Below are positions 52,299 to 59,668 of a stretch of 59,668 bases of DNA, piece by piece. The stretch is from an uncultured Bacteroidales bacterium (GTDB taxonomy: Bacteria; Bacteroidota; Bacteroidia; Bacteroidales; UBA932): the NCBI GenBank assembly GCA_944323445.1, contig CALUSM010000014.1:1-59668 (forward strand), written 5' to 3'. Position 1 is the stretch's first letter; the number at the start of each line of letters is the position of its first letter. The translations under genes and the position numbers were made by a program. The notes beneath the pieces are model-generated. The model ran no database searches. It had not been told where the DNA came from and worked only from the letters and a program-made list of their open reading frames with translations.

Positions 52299-53606
52299 AT
52301 GGGATATTTTTCATTGGACATTAAGAAAGCAAAGGGTACATCGGACACCACGCAGTCCGACCATATAGAGAGAAAGATAATACCTAAAAACGCAGACCCG
52401 ACAAGGACACATCTGAACAGGGTGCTTGTCGAATACCCCGATGGCGTTCACGGCAGGGATGAAGCGATTGCCCACAGACTGAACACGGCAGGCATCAGAC
52501 GGAAAATCACACACGACCAAGTCCGTGTCGTTCGGGTGGTTTTGTCGGGTACGCACGAGGACATGATGAACATACAGGAAAAAGGAGAACTCGATGAATG
52601 GTGCAACGACAGCATCCAATGGCTGCAAGCCACATTCGGCAAAGACAATGTGGTTGCCGCACATCTGCACATGGACGAGAAGACTCCGCACATCCACGCA
52701 GCCGTTGTTCCCATCGTGACGGGTGAAAGGCGCAAAGCCAAGAAAGAGCAAACGGACGGTAAGCGCAAGTACCGCAAGAAAACAAATTCCGTCCGCTTGT
52801 GTGCCGATGACCTGTTCAACCGCCAGACCTTGGTCGCCTACCACGACAATTACGCAAGGGTGATGGCGAAATACGGATTGCAGCGTGGGGTACGGGGTTC
52901 GGAAGCACGGCACACCACCACCATGCAGTATTATAGGGACTTGAAAAAGAAGAATGAAGTCCTCGAAACTGAAACCAGACTGTTGCAGGAGAAGAAAGCC
53001 GAGGCGCAGGAGGAACTGAAGCAGGTGAAAGCGGAAATCCGTACCGACAAGCTCAAAAACGCAGCCACCGATACGGCAACCGCCCTTGCAAGCAGTGTGG
53101 GCTCTCTTTTCGGAAGTGGAAAGATGAAATCGTTGGAGCGCAGGAACGAGGATTTGCAAGACCGCATCCTTGAACTTGAAAACGAAGCCCGACAACGGGA
53201 ACGGCAACAAGCCAAGCAGATACAGGAGATAAGAAACGCTTACGAGCAACAGCACCGCAAGCTGTCGGAGTTTGCGGATTTTGTCAGACGCTACTTTCCA
53301 TATGTGGAGAAGCTGATGCCTATAATAAACTTCCTGCGTGACCGATTGAAGTTCAATGACGGAATAATCAGAAGACTGTGCGAGTTCAAGGAGGTCGGGA
53401 TAAAAGGCGAACTCTATTCTTCCGAATTTAACCGAAGTTTTGATACCCGACACTCCGTCTGCTCTATCAAACAGGATGAAAACGGTAAATTCGATTTCAA
53501 GATAGACGGGGTTTCTCACGTGAACTGGTTCAGAAAGAAGATGAATGAGTTTAGAGAAGCCATCGGAATACCGAAGCCAAGACAGAATAGAAGTATGAAA
53601 CTGTAA
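52299..53606 (+). CDS. mob: MOBV-family relaxase (Mob/Pre)
   Basis: A 435-residue mobilization protein that nicks oriT and pilots the strand. The MOBV signature HLHMDEKTPHIHAAVVPI (histidine triad) is near residue 130, with an N-terminal HIERKIIPKNADPTRTHLNR-type segment. Residues ~215-335 form a long coiled coil (KKNEVLETETRLLQEKKAEAQ and later NEDLQDRILELENEARQRE), followed by a C-terminal domain. Transfer would need the secretion machine of another element. A perfect terminator hairpin follows. Confidence 0.93.
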   Translation: MGYFSLDIKKAKGTSDTTQSDHIERKIIPKNADPTRTHLNRVLVEYPDGVHGRDEAIAHRLNTAGIRRKITHDQVRVVRVVLSGTHEDMMNIQEKGELDEWCNDSIQWLQATFGKDNVVAAHLHMDEKTPHIHAAVVPIVTGERRKAKKEQTDGKRKYRKKTNSVRLCADDLFNRQTLVAYHDNYARVMAKYGLQRGVRGSEARHTTTMQYYRDLKKKNEVLETETRLLQEKKAEAQEELKQVKAEIRTDKLKNAATDTATALASSVGSLFGSGKMKSLERRNEDLQDRILELENEARQRERQQAKQIQEIRNAYEQQHRKLSEFADFVRRYFPYVEKLMPIINFLRDRLKFNDGIIRRLCEFKEVGIKGELYSSEFNRSFDTRHSVCSIKQDENGKFDFKIDGVSHVNWFRKKMNEFREAIGIPKPRQNRSMKL

Positions 53607-53611
53607 ATCAA

Positions 53612-53650
53612 AAAAATCCGTGATAGTAGAATGGTATATCACGGATTTTT
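53612..53650. terminator. Terminator after the relaxase gene
   Basis: AAAAATCCGTGATA (53612-53625) pairs with TATCACGGATTTTT (53637-53650): a 14-bp perfect stem that includes the T-run. It separates the mobilization genes from the cargo. A -7-like TACTTTTG is at 53653-53660. Confidence 0.9.
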
Positions 53651-53735
53651 CATACTTTTGTATTGGATTGAGGCTACTCTTTCCAAAACATATTAGAATT
53701 AAGAAGAAGCGTTATGCTTATCTTGTACTTGAAAA

Positions 53736-53832
53736 CGTAGGAAATTTTCAATTAGATGCAAGGATAGCATAGTGGTTCTCACGCATATAGCGTGGGCTAC
53801 TATTGTTACATCTGCATCTATGGTTTCCTACG
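53736..53832. repeat. Large nested palindrome upstream of the cargo genes
   Basis: Four concentric pairings are visible: CGTAGGAAA (53736-53744) with TTTCCTACG (53824-53832); AGATGCA (53754-53760) with TGCATCT (53813-53819); ATAGT (53769-53773) with ACTAT (53799-53803); and CACGC (53780-53784) with GCGTG (53790-53794). A third CGTAGG occurs at 53873-53878. The 310-base interval 53607-53916 has no supported gene. It may be a folded RNA leader, a cruciform binding site or a recombination site. Confidence 0.6.
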
Positions 53833-53916
53833 ACCTTCAAGTAAGAGTGTGGCTTTGTAGTTCACGCTTTTTCGTAGGTTGGACTAAAATGTTTATTAAA
53901 TATAATACAACAAATT

Positions 53917-54495
53917 ATGAAGAAGTTGATTGTATCATTCGCATTTGTTTTAATTGCTTTGACATCGTATGCTCAAAGTAGTTCCGAACACCTTACCTTT
54001 AAGGGAATTCCCATTGAGGGAAGTATGACTGAATTTTGTCAGAAGTTAAAAGCTAAAGGATTCACTTCTATTGGCAGTGAAAACAATCTTGCATTGTTTA
54101 TGGGAGACTTTACAGGTCGTAATGCAACTATAGGTGTAACAGCTACAGATGATGGGAAAAGTGTATTTGCCGTAGCTGTGTTGTTTGACCCAAGTGGTGA
54201 ATGGAATACGCTTGTTAATACTTATAACTATTATAAAGATTTATACACCCGAAAATATGGCAATCCGACTATTTCAAAAGAGAAGAACCCTGCCCATTCG
54301 GATTCCAATACAGCTTTAATGGCAGAAGTTCATCAAGGAACTGTTGTTTGGGGTAGTGCTTGGGAGGTAACAGGAGGAAACATTGAATTATCGATAGAAA
54401 AAACTTCTGGTATTTATGAGGGTATGGTAATGATTCGTTATCGTGATTCTCAAAATGTAGAAACTAAAATTCAAAAAGATTTAGAGGATATTTAG
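53917..54495 (+). CDS. Unknown exported protein (cargo)
   Basis: A 192-residue protein with a clear signal peptide (MKKLIVSFAFVLIALTSYAQ, cleavage after YAQ or near). The mature part is a mixed alpha/beta domain beginning HLTFKGIPIEGSMTEFCQKL, with NNLALFMGDFTGRNATIGV and a run of tyrosines (NTYNYYKDLYTRKYG). There is no lipobox, so it is periplasmic or secreted. Related hypothetical proteins occur in Bacteroides and Prevotella; no function is assigned. Its AT-rich codon use differs from both the host genes and the mobilization genes. Confidence 0.75.
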   Translation: MKKLIVSFAFVLIALTSYAQSSSEHLTFKGIPIEGSMTEFCQKLKAKGFTSIGSENNLALFMGDFTGRNATIGVTATDDGKSVFAVAVLFDPSGEWNTLVNTYNYYKDLYTRKYGNPTISKEKNPAHSDSNTALMAEVHQGTVVWGSAWEVTGGNIELSIEKTSGIYEGMVMIRYRDSQNVETKIQKDLEDI

Positions 54496-54585
54496 TATCC
54501 AATGTATGCGACTTATTCAAAATGTATCTGGTACATGAATAAGAAATACAATCCGTTAATTGTCAAATAATAACATAACAGAATT

Positions 54586-55245
54586 ATGAAAAAGCTTTTC
54601 GTATTATTCGCTTTAATGGTTATAGCTTTTACATCATATGCTCAAGTCTATAAAATGTATAAGACTCGGAACTATCATAATCAACTTCGCTTAAATACAA
54701 TGACAGGCGAAATACAACAAATTCAAGATGATGGTCAGTCTTGGGAAATTTGTAGTGCGAGAGAAATTTTAGGAGATAAAGAAGGACGATTTCGCCTTTA
54801 TGAAACACAGAATATGTGGACATTCATAATGCTTGATACATATACAGGTAAGAATTGGCAAGTCCAGTTTAGTGTCAAGGGTGAGGATTACATGTTTGCT
54901 GCACCAATCAACATATTTTCTCTTGCATATCCTGAGAAGTCGTCAAATTGGACTAATAGATTTCAGATGTTTGCCACTGACAACATGTGGACATTTATAT
55001 TGTTGGACTCATATAATGGACGACTATGGCAAGTTCAATATAGTACACAAGATTTAGACAACCTATTTTGTATTCCTATAAATAAATACGAATTAGTAGA
55101 AAATAACGAAAGGTGTATATTCTCTATTCAGCCACTGACAAGTATGTATCAATACTATCTTATAAACGATAATACAGGTGATATGTGGAAATTTCAGTGG
55201 AGTACTAAGGGGGATGATTATAGATGGATTGAAAGATTCAGATAA
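54586..55245 (+). CDS. Unknown exported repeat protein (cargo)
   Basis: A 219-residue protein with a signal peptide nearly the same as that of the gene upstream (MKKLFVLFALMVIAFTSYAQ). The mature chain is four imperfect repeats of about 50 residues. The clearest units are NMWTFIMLDTYTGKNWQVQFS and NMWTFILLDSYNGRLWQVQYS; the last is YYLINDNTGDMWKFQWS, and the first is weaker (RLNTMTGEIQQIQ). The pattern of a hydrophobic strand, an acidic-x-x-x-Gly turn and a W-x-x-Q strand suggests a small beta-propeller-like or carbohydrate-binding-like fold. The function is unknown. Confidence 0.75.
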   Translation: MKKLFVLFALMVIAFTSYAQVYKMYKTRNYHNQLRLNTMTGEIQQIQDDGQSWEICSAREILGDKEGRFRLYETQNMWTFIMLDTYTGKNWQVQFSVKGEDYMFAAPINIFSLAYPEKSSNWTNRFQMFATDNMWTFILLDSYNGRLWQVQYSTQDLDNLFCIPINKYELVENNERCIFSIQPLTSMYQYYLINDNTGDMWKFQWSTKGDDYRWIERFR

Positions 55246-55259
55246 ATATTACTTCCAAT

Positions 55260-57875
55260 ATGCAGCCATTGTTCATTTGGGTAATTTGTATAATTGCTAT
55301 TTCGGTTATTGTAATAGCGATGGTACGAACACGCCTAAAAAACAAATCCAAAGAGCTTGCAGAAAAGCTAAACCATATATCTGCATATAGCGAGAAATCA
55401 AATTATGAGCAAGCAAAAGAGAGATTATCGGCTCTTAAGGAGGGGGCGTTTATAGATATTCCCTCAGACTTAAATAATGGCTTTTATGGCAGGGTAATCT
55501 CCGCAACGCAAGAAAAAGATTTCATCAATCATTATAAGGTACATTTCCAAGAGGCATATTCACTTCTGAAGAAACTTAAAGCCTTTAACATCACTCCATC
55601 AGAAACCATATCCAAATTCATTAACGACTTTGGAAGAATCAACAAACTTGTAAAACAACATAATGATGGTGTTATAACCTTTCTACTTGACACGCACAGG
55701 GACTTTTTCGACCATTGCCTAAAATACCCATTAGACAAGCAACAAAGACGCTCAATTGTTTCAGAAGAGGATAATTGTTTAGTAGTCAGCAGTGCAGGTA
55801 GTGGTAAAACCTCTTCAATTGTCGGTAAGGTTAAATATCTCACCGAAATCAAGGGTATAGCACCTGAAAGAATTTTACTTATCAGTTATACCAACAAAGC
55901 AGCAGCCGAACTAACCGAAAGAATGGCGACCAATGGATTGAAAGGTTACACATTCCATAAGTTAGCCATTGATATTATAGGCAAAACGACAGGTACAAAA
56001 CCATCTATTTGCGACAATACAGATTCATTGTTTGTAGATATATATCACAAATTGTTAGATAAATCGTCTTTCAAGAAAAGTATAGTGGAATACTTTATTG
56101 ATTACCAAACGAATGAAGCTGATTGGGAACAACGCAAGAATGAAAGACGGGAGCAATTATCAGGACTAAAGAATGTGCAGCTAAAGGCGATGTTCCCCGA
56201 TATGGACGGCAGAGCCATATATGTGAGAAGTGAACAAGAACAAAAAATATGTTTTGCTTTGTCCTCGCTGGGAGTGAAATTCAGATATGAAGAACCATAC
56301 GAACATCAATTAGCAGATGAGATGCACTCACAATATCGTCCCGACTTCTCAATATATTTTAAGCAAGGAGGAGTAACCAAACGCATCTATCTTGAACATT
56401 TCGGAGTTGATGAACACGGGCTTGTTCCTGCTTGGTTCGCAAAAGATAAGGGTATAACCTACGAAGAAGCCAATCAGAAATACAATGATGGTATAACTTG
56501 GAAGAAAACTGCTCACGAGAAATTTGGCACACAACTTTTAGTAACATCAAGTGCAGATTTCCATTATTCTGATATTAGGGATAAACTCCGTAAACTATTA
56601 GCTGAAGCAGGTGTACCAATTCAAGAAAAGACCGATGAGGAGTTATACGATTTAGTACTACCCAAAGGCAGCAAGCAGGAAAAGGCGTTTATACGACTTG
56701 TTGTTACTTTCGTTACATTGGTAAAATCAAGTTGTAAATCAGTTAAAGAGGTTTTGAAACAAGCCAAAAATGCAGATGATGAACGAAGTGTGTTTATCAT
56801 CAAGAATATATTTCAACCTGTATATGAACGCTACATAAATGCGTTAAGCGATAGTAACCAAATTGATTTTACCGATGCTATTCTTCAAGCCACTGAGATA
56901 TGTCGTACTTCACACCCTGTTGAATATGATTATATCATAGTGGATGAGTTTCAAGATATATCTGTTGACCGTTACAACTTCTTGAAAGTATTGCGAGAGG
57001 GTAATCCTCCTGCAAAGTTGTATTGTGTGGGTGATGATTGGCAGTCTATTTATCGTTTTTCGGGAAGTGATATGGCTCTATTCAATCAATTCCCCGAATA
57101 TTTTGGAGCAACGGAGATAAACAAGATTGAAACTACATACAGGTTTGGAGAGCCTTTGGTTTCTTTATCGTCGAACTTTATACAACGCAATAAAGCCCAA
57201 ATACAAAAGAATATCCATTCGTTCAGCTCAGAAATGAGAACCGAGTTGGAATTCTATGCTTATGATAGACGAGATTACTGCAATACGATAGGGCAACTTG
57301 TGGCTTCTATTCCATCGGATAAATCAATATTCCTATTGGGGCGTTACTCTTTTGATGATTACTACCTCTCTTTTATGTACCAATCAATTAAAGAGGGTAA
57401 TAGATTCTACTATGTGATAGGAGGACGAAAAATAGAGTTTTTAACCGTACATAAGTCAAAAGGTCTTGAAGCGAATTATGTAATACTCTTACAATGCAAT
57501 AAAGATACATACGGTTTCCCATCACAGGTGAGTGACGACCCTGTGCTTAACTATGTGCTCACTAAGAGCGACCAATTCCCATACGGAGAAGAAAGAAGAT
57601 TATTCTATGTTGCAATAACAAGGGCTAAGATAAAAACGCTTGTATTATACGATAAGCGTTTCCCGTCTGTATTTGTGGATGAATTCTTGCACCCCGAAAA
57701 GGTGTCAGAAGAAAGCTATGTAAAGCACCCTAACGCCAATAAAAGATGGACAAGAAGTGCAGACCAATTTTTATTGAAACTGCACAATGAAGGTAAGAGT
57801 GTCAAATATATTGCAAACAAAATGGGTAGAAGTCAAACTTCGATTGTAATGCGATTAAACAAACTAAAAAAATAG
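55260..57875 (+). CDS. Membrane-anchored UvrD-like (helicase IV type) SF1 helicase with inserted PD-(D/E)XK-like nuclease domain
   Basis: An 871-residue SF1A helicase. Residues 2-22 form a hydrophobic helix (FIWVICIIAISVIVIAMV), so it should be tied to the membrane. Walker A is SSAGSGKTSS near 180, Walker B is IIVDEFQDIS near 562, then GDDWQSIYRFSGSD, HKSKGLEANYVIL and RRLFYVAITRAK. Between motif Ia and Walker B (about 335-440) lies a PD-(D/E)XK-like insert: FRYEEPYE, YRPDFSIYF near 360, YLEHFG near 378 and a TWKKTAHEKFG helix, as in helicase IV relatives. The C-terminal 45 residues form a helix-turn-helix (GKSVKYIANKMGRSQTSIVMRL). It may be an anti-phage or DNA-processing effector. Confidence 0.85.
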   Translation: MQPLFIWVICIIAISVIVIAMVRTRLKNKSKELAEKLNHISAYSEKSNYEQAKERLSALKEGAFIDIPSDLNNGFYGRVISATQEKDFINHYKVHFQEAYSLLKKLKAFNITPSETISKFINDFGRINKLVKQHNDGVITFLLDTHRDFFDHCLKYPLDKQQRRSIVSEEDNCLVVSSAGSGKTSSIVGKVKYLTEIKGIAPERILLISYTNKAAAELTERMATNGLKGYTFHKLAIDIIGKTTGTKPSICDNTDSLFVDIYHKLLDKSSFKKSIVEYFIDYQTNEADWEQRKNERREQLSGLKNVQLKAMFPDMDGRAIYVRSEQEQKICFALSSLGVKFRYEEPYEHQLADEMHSQYRPDFSIYFKQGGVTKRIYLEHFGVDEHGLVPAWFAKDKGITYEEANQKYNDGITWKKTAHEKFGTQLLVTSSADFHYSDIRDKLRKLLAEAGVPIQEKTDEELYDLVLPKGSKQEKAFIRLVVTFVTLVKSSCKSVKEVLKQAKNADDERSVFIIKNIFQPVYERYINALSDSNQIDFTDAILQATEICRTSHPVEYDYIIVDEFQDISVDRYNFLKVLREGNPPAKLYCVGDDWQSIYRFSGSDMALFNQFPEYFGATEINKIETTYRFGEPLVSLSSNFIQRNKAQIQKNIHSFSSEMRTELEFYAYDRRDYCNTIGQLVASIPSDKSIFLLGRYSFDDYYLSFMYQSIKEGNRFYYVIGGRKIEFLTVHKSKGLEANYVILLQCNKDTYGFPSQVSDDPVLNYVLTKSDQFPYGEERRLFYVAITRAKIKTLVLYDKRFPSVFVDEFLHPEKVSEESYVKHPNANKRWTRSADQFLLKLHNEGKSVKYIANKMGRSQTSIVMRLNKLKK

Positions 57876-57898
57876 TCGAACTTTTTCTTTGATGTACC

Positions 57899-57929
57899 TT
57901 GTGTGCATCGGACTATTCTATTATTTTTG
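57899..57929 (+). promoter_or_regulatory. Outward-facing consensus promoter at the right end of the element
   Basis: TTG (57899-57901), 20 bases, then TATTTTTG (57922-57929). It points out of the element toward the lipoprotein gene at 58121. In a circular form it would read across the joined ends into the integrase region. A dyad AATAGTC/GACTATT (57871-57877, 57911-57917) overlaps it. The gap 57876-58120 holds no gene. Confidence 0.55.
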
Positions 57930-57996
57930 TACACAGAAACGAGTTACTTGAAAGCAATTCAAGGTAGAACGCAGCAGATTGTACCGTTGCCAAGTC

Positions 57997-58066
57997 ATTA
58001 CCTCAAAAACGGGTAATTATCCCAAAGTCCTTTGTATAAGGTACTAACAGAAGTTTTCCAGAATTA
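57997..58066. repeat. Right-end repeats of the element (candidate attR)
   Basis: ATTACC (57997-58002) and GGTAAT (58012-58017) form a dyad around AAAAACGGGT (58005-58014), which also occurs at the left end. CAGAATTA (58059-58066) matches 47409-47416. Host-like composition resumes soon after. Confidence 0.45.
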
Positions 58067-58120
58067 CAAAAAAAATTTGTAAAAACTATCTTTATAATCA
58101 AAACAAAATTATGGCGCATA

Positions 58121-59668
58121 ATGAGTCTTATATGCGCCCTTGCCGCGATGACGGCAGTCTATTCCTGCTACAATGACGCGGACTTGAAGCAGTCCATCGA
58201 CGAACTCGACGGCCGTGTGGAGGCCCTCGAGCAGTTCCGAGATCAGGTACAGTCGGAAATCGCATCCCTGAGCGAGATCCTCAACAAGCTCCAGTCATCG
58301 GCCACCATCAACAATGTGGTCGCGAATTCCGACGGCAGCTACACCATCAACTTCTCCGACGGTACGTCCGTCACCATCAAGGACGGTGAGGACGGCGAGG
58401 ACGGCCTGACCCCTCCCTCACTCACTCTCGTACAGGGCGAGGACGGAGAGTACTACTGGGCCTGGGAGAATGAAGACGGCTCATTCGATTTCATCCAGGA
58501 TGACCAGGGGAACAGGATTCCGGCTACAGGTCCGGACCTGATGGTACGCATCAACAGCCAGACAGGTTTCTGGGAGATTTCCTATGACGGAGGTCAGAGC
58601 TGGGTGGATACCGGCATGCCTTCCACAGGCGGTACAGGAGGAGACCTCATCACCGATATAACCGAGGATGAGAACAATGTTTACTTCCATCTGCGCGGCG
58701 GTACAGTAATTGCTGTTCCAAAGACCGCATCACTGCTCCCGTAGCCGACAACATCTACGCCGAGACTGAAGGTACAGTGAGCGTATTCGTCACGGCCGCC
58801 AACGGCCAGAGCCTCATCGCCAGCCTGAATGTCGCAATAGACGGCGGGGCCGGCGGCGACTATGACTACGACATAGAGCTGACAGTGTTCAACGGCACCT
58901 ACTACGGCACCATGTTCGCAGTCACCCACAACTACTACACCACTCTTTCCGACATGCCGTTTGACGCGGACGGCTATTCCCAGAACGGCGGAACCTACTA
59001 CATCCTGGACTTCTACGCAGGTGAACCCGCTGACGGCAACAATCCTATGCTTCCGGAGGGAACATACTCCGTCGACTATTCCGGCACATACCCTGCAATG
59101 ACTTTCGACGGTTCTATCTCCAGCGGTCTGAGCACAACCCTGGATGGCGATGTCATTTTCAACGTCGACTTTACTGACGGCACGCTCGATGTATCCTATG
59201 AGGGCGACAACATCATCATTGAAGGTGTCCTTACCGACAATGCCGGCAAGACCCACCACATCTACTACAACGGTCCGGCCTCCTATGAGAACTACGGCTC
59301 CGGCGGTGGAGATGACGACGGCACAATCCAAGAGGACATCCATATCGACGCCATGACGGCCACCTCGACCTACTACAGCGGAGGCACCGACCAAATGTGC
59401 CTGATACTCCAGTTCAGCGACTTGACCGACGGAATGGCTCCCGGAACAGTGCTGACCGTAGAGACCTACATGAACAGGAATGCCGAGGGATACATCACTC
59501 CCGGTGAGTATACCGTAGACGGCTCAGGCGATCCTTTCACACTGTACCCCGGTGATAACTTCATGGGCTTCCTGCTGCTTGGTACTTACGCACAGCCTGC
59601 ACATGATCATCCCGGTGGCCGGCAGGATGTCACTCAACCTGCTCTCCAACACCTCGTACAACTACCAG
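58121..59668 (+). pseudogene. DUF4988-like surface lipoprotein, frameshifted and cut by the window end
   Basis: Host-like GC content returns. The first frame (58121-58744) has a short signal with lipobox cysteine (AAMTAVYSC) but no basic N-terminus, then a coiled coil (LKQSIDELDGRVEALEQF) and beta segments (SYTINFSDGTSVTIKDGEDG), typical of DUF4988-type lipoproteins. It stops at 58744, but an open frame continues at once (VADNIYAETEGTVSVFV onward). Adding one A to the AAA at 58720-58722 joins them as VPKDRITAPVADN. The continuation holds two beta-rich repeats with YYGTMFAV / STYYSGG starts. The last ~70 bases may hold another frame change. The true start may have been lost at the element junction. 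Confidence 0.75.

Larger units (their letters stand above)
47409..58066. mobile_element. Integrative mobilizable element with AT-rich cargo
   Basis: Bounds are proposed from matching short direct repeats: CAGAATTA at 47409-47416 and 58059-58066, and inside them AAAAACGGGT at 47441-47450 and 58005-58014. Between them base composition drops well below the host's, and the genes are integrase, small HTH-like protein, SF3 helicase, primase, oriT-like region, MOBV relaxase and cargo. There are no type IV secretion genes, so it is mobilizable, not conjugative. Which repeat marks the exact crossover is uncertain; the inner pair could be integrase arm sites. Confidence 0.8.

Overview
The window looks like the chromosome of a high-GC member of the Bacteroidota, most likely order Bacteroidales. 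The reasons are the promoter style (TTG or TTTG, 19-20 bases, TAnnTTTG in front of many genes), the Bat/MoxR operon, SusC-like barrels with carboxypeptidase-type regulatory domains, a UpxY antiterminator, a tricorn-type S41 peptidase and an IntDOT-like integrase. Genus cannot be fixed from sequence alone; the GC-rich codon use would suit Rikenellaceae or a relative. No rRNA, CRISPR array or insertion sequence was seen, and there is one tRNA.

Layout of the core (1-47.4 kb). Minus strand: tig and clpP (clpP cut by the window start). Plus strand: tpiA, prmA and a large tricorn-like peptidase. Next come a terminator, a 177-bp nested inverted-repeat element, tRNA-Leu(UAG) and a short structured region that may be a small RNA. 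Then an SLC13 transporter, a small Hanks-type kinase facing an unknown gene, kdsB, an aminotransferase, queD, polA, an ECF sigma factor, rsmG and rpmH. An M13 peptidase lipoprotein and a TonB-dependent receptor follow, then a PASTA protein with an rluD-like synthase, a second barrel protein, ruvC, serS, rpmA and rplU. At 30.4-32.6 kb a tightly overlapping trio codes for an ATPase, a sirtuin and UpxY. From 44.7 down to 33.0 kb a ten-gene minus-strand run reads moxR, DUF58, bat genes (batB and batC fused), glmM, a NamZ-like protein and a lipoprotein. truA and an ExbB/ExbD/TonB set end the core.

Mobile region (about 47.4-58.07 kb). GC content falls sharply. The gene set is that of an integrative mobilizable element: tyrosine recombinase, small helix-turn-helix-like protein, SF3-type helicase (frameshifted), small protein, primase, an inverted-repeat-rich oriT candidate and a MOBV relaxase. 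Very AT-rich cargo follows: a palindromic leader, two exported proteins and a membrane-anchored SF1 helicase with an inserted PD-(D/E)XK-like nuclease domain. This cargo is the best candidate for an undescribed system, possibly defence. No conjugation machinery is present, so transfer would need a helper.

The last 1.5 kb returns to host-like composition with a DUF4988-type surface lipoprotein. Its start lies just beyond the element end, and its frame is broken in a run of A. Two of the broken genes can be repaired by adding one base to a homopolymer, so assembly error must be excluded before calling them pseudogenes.
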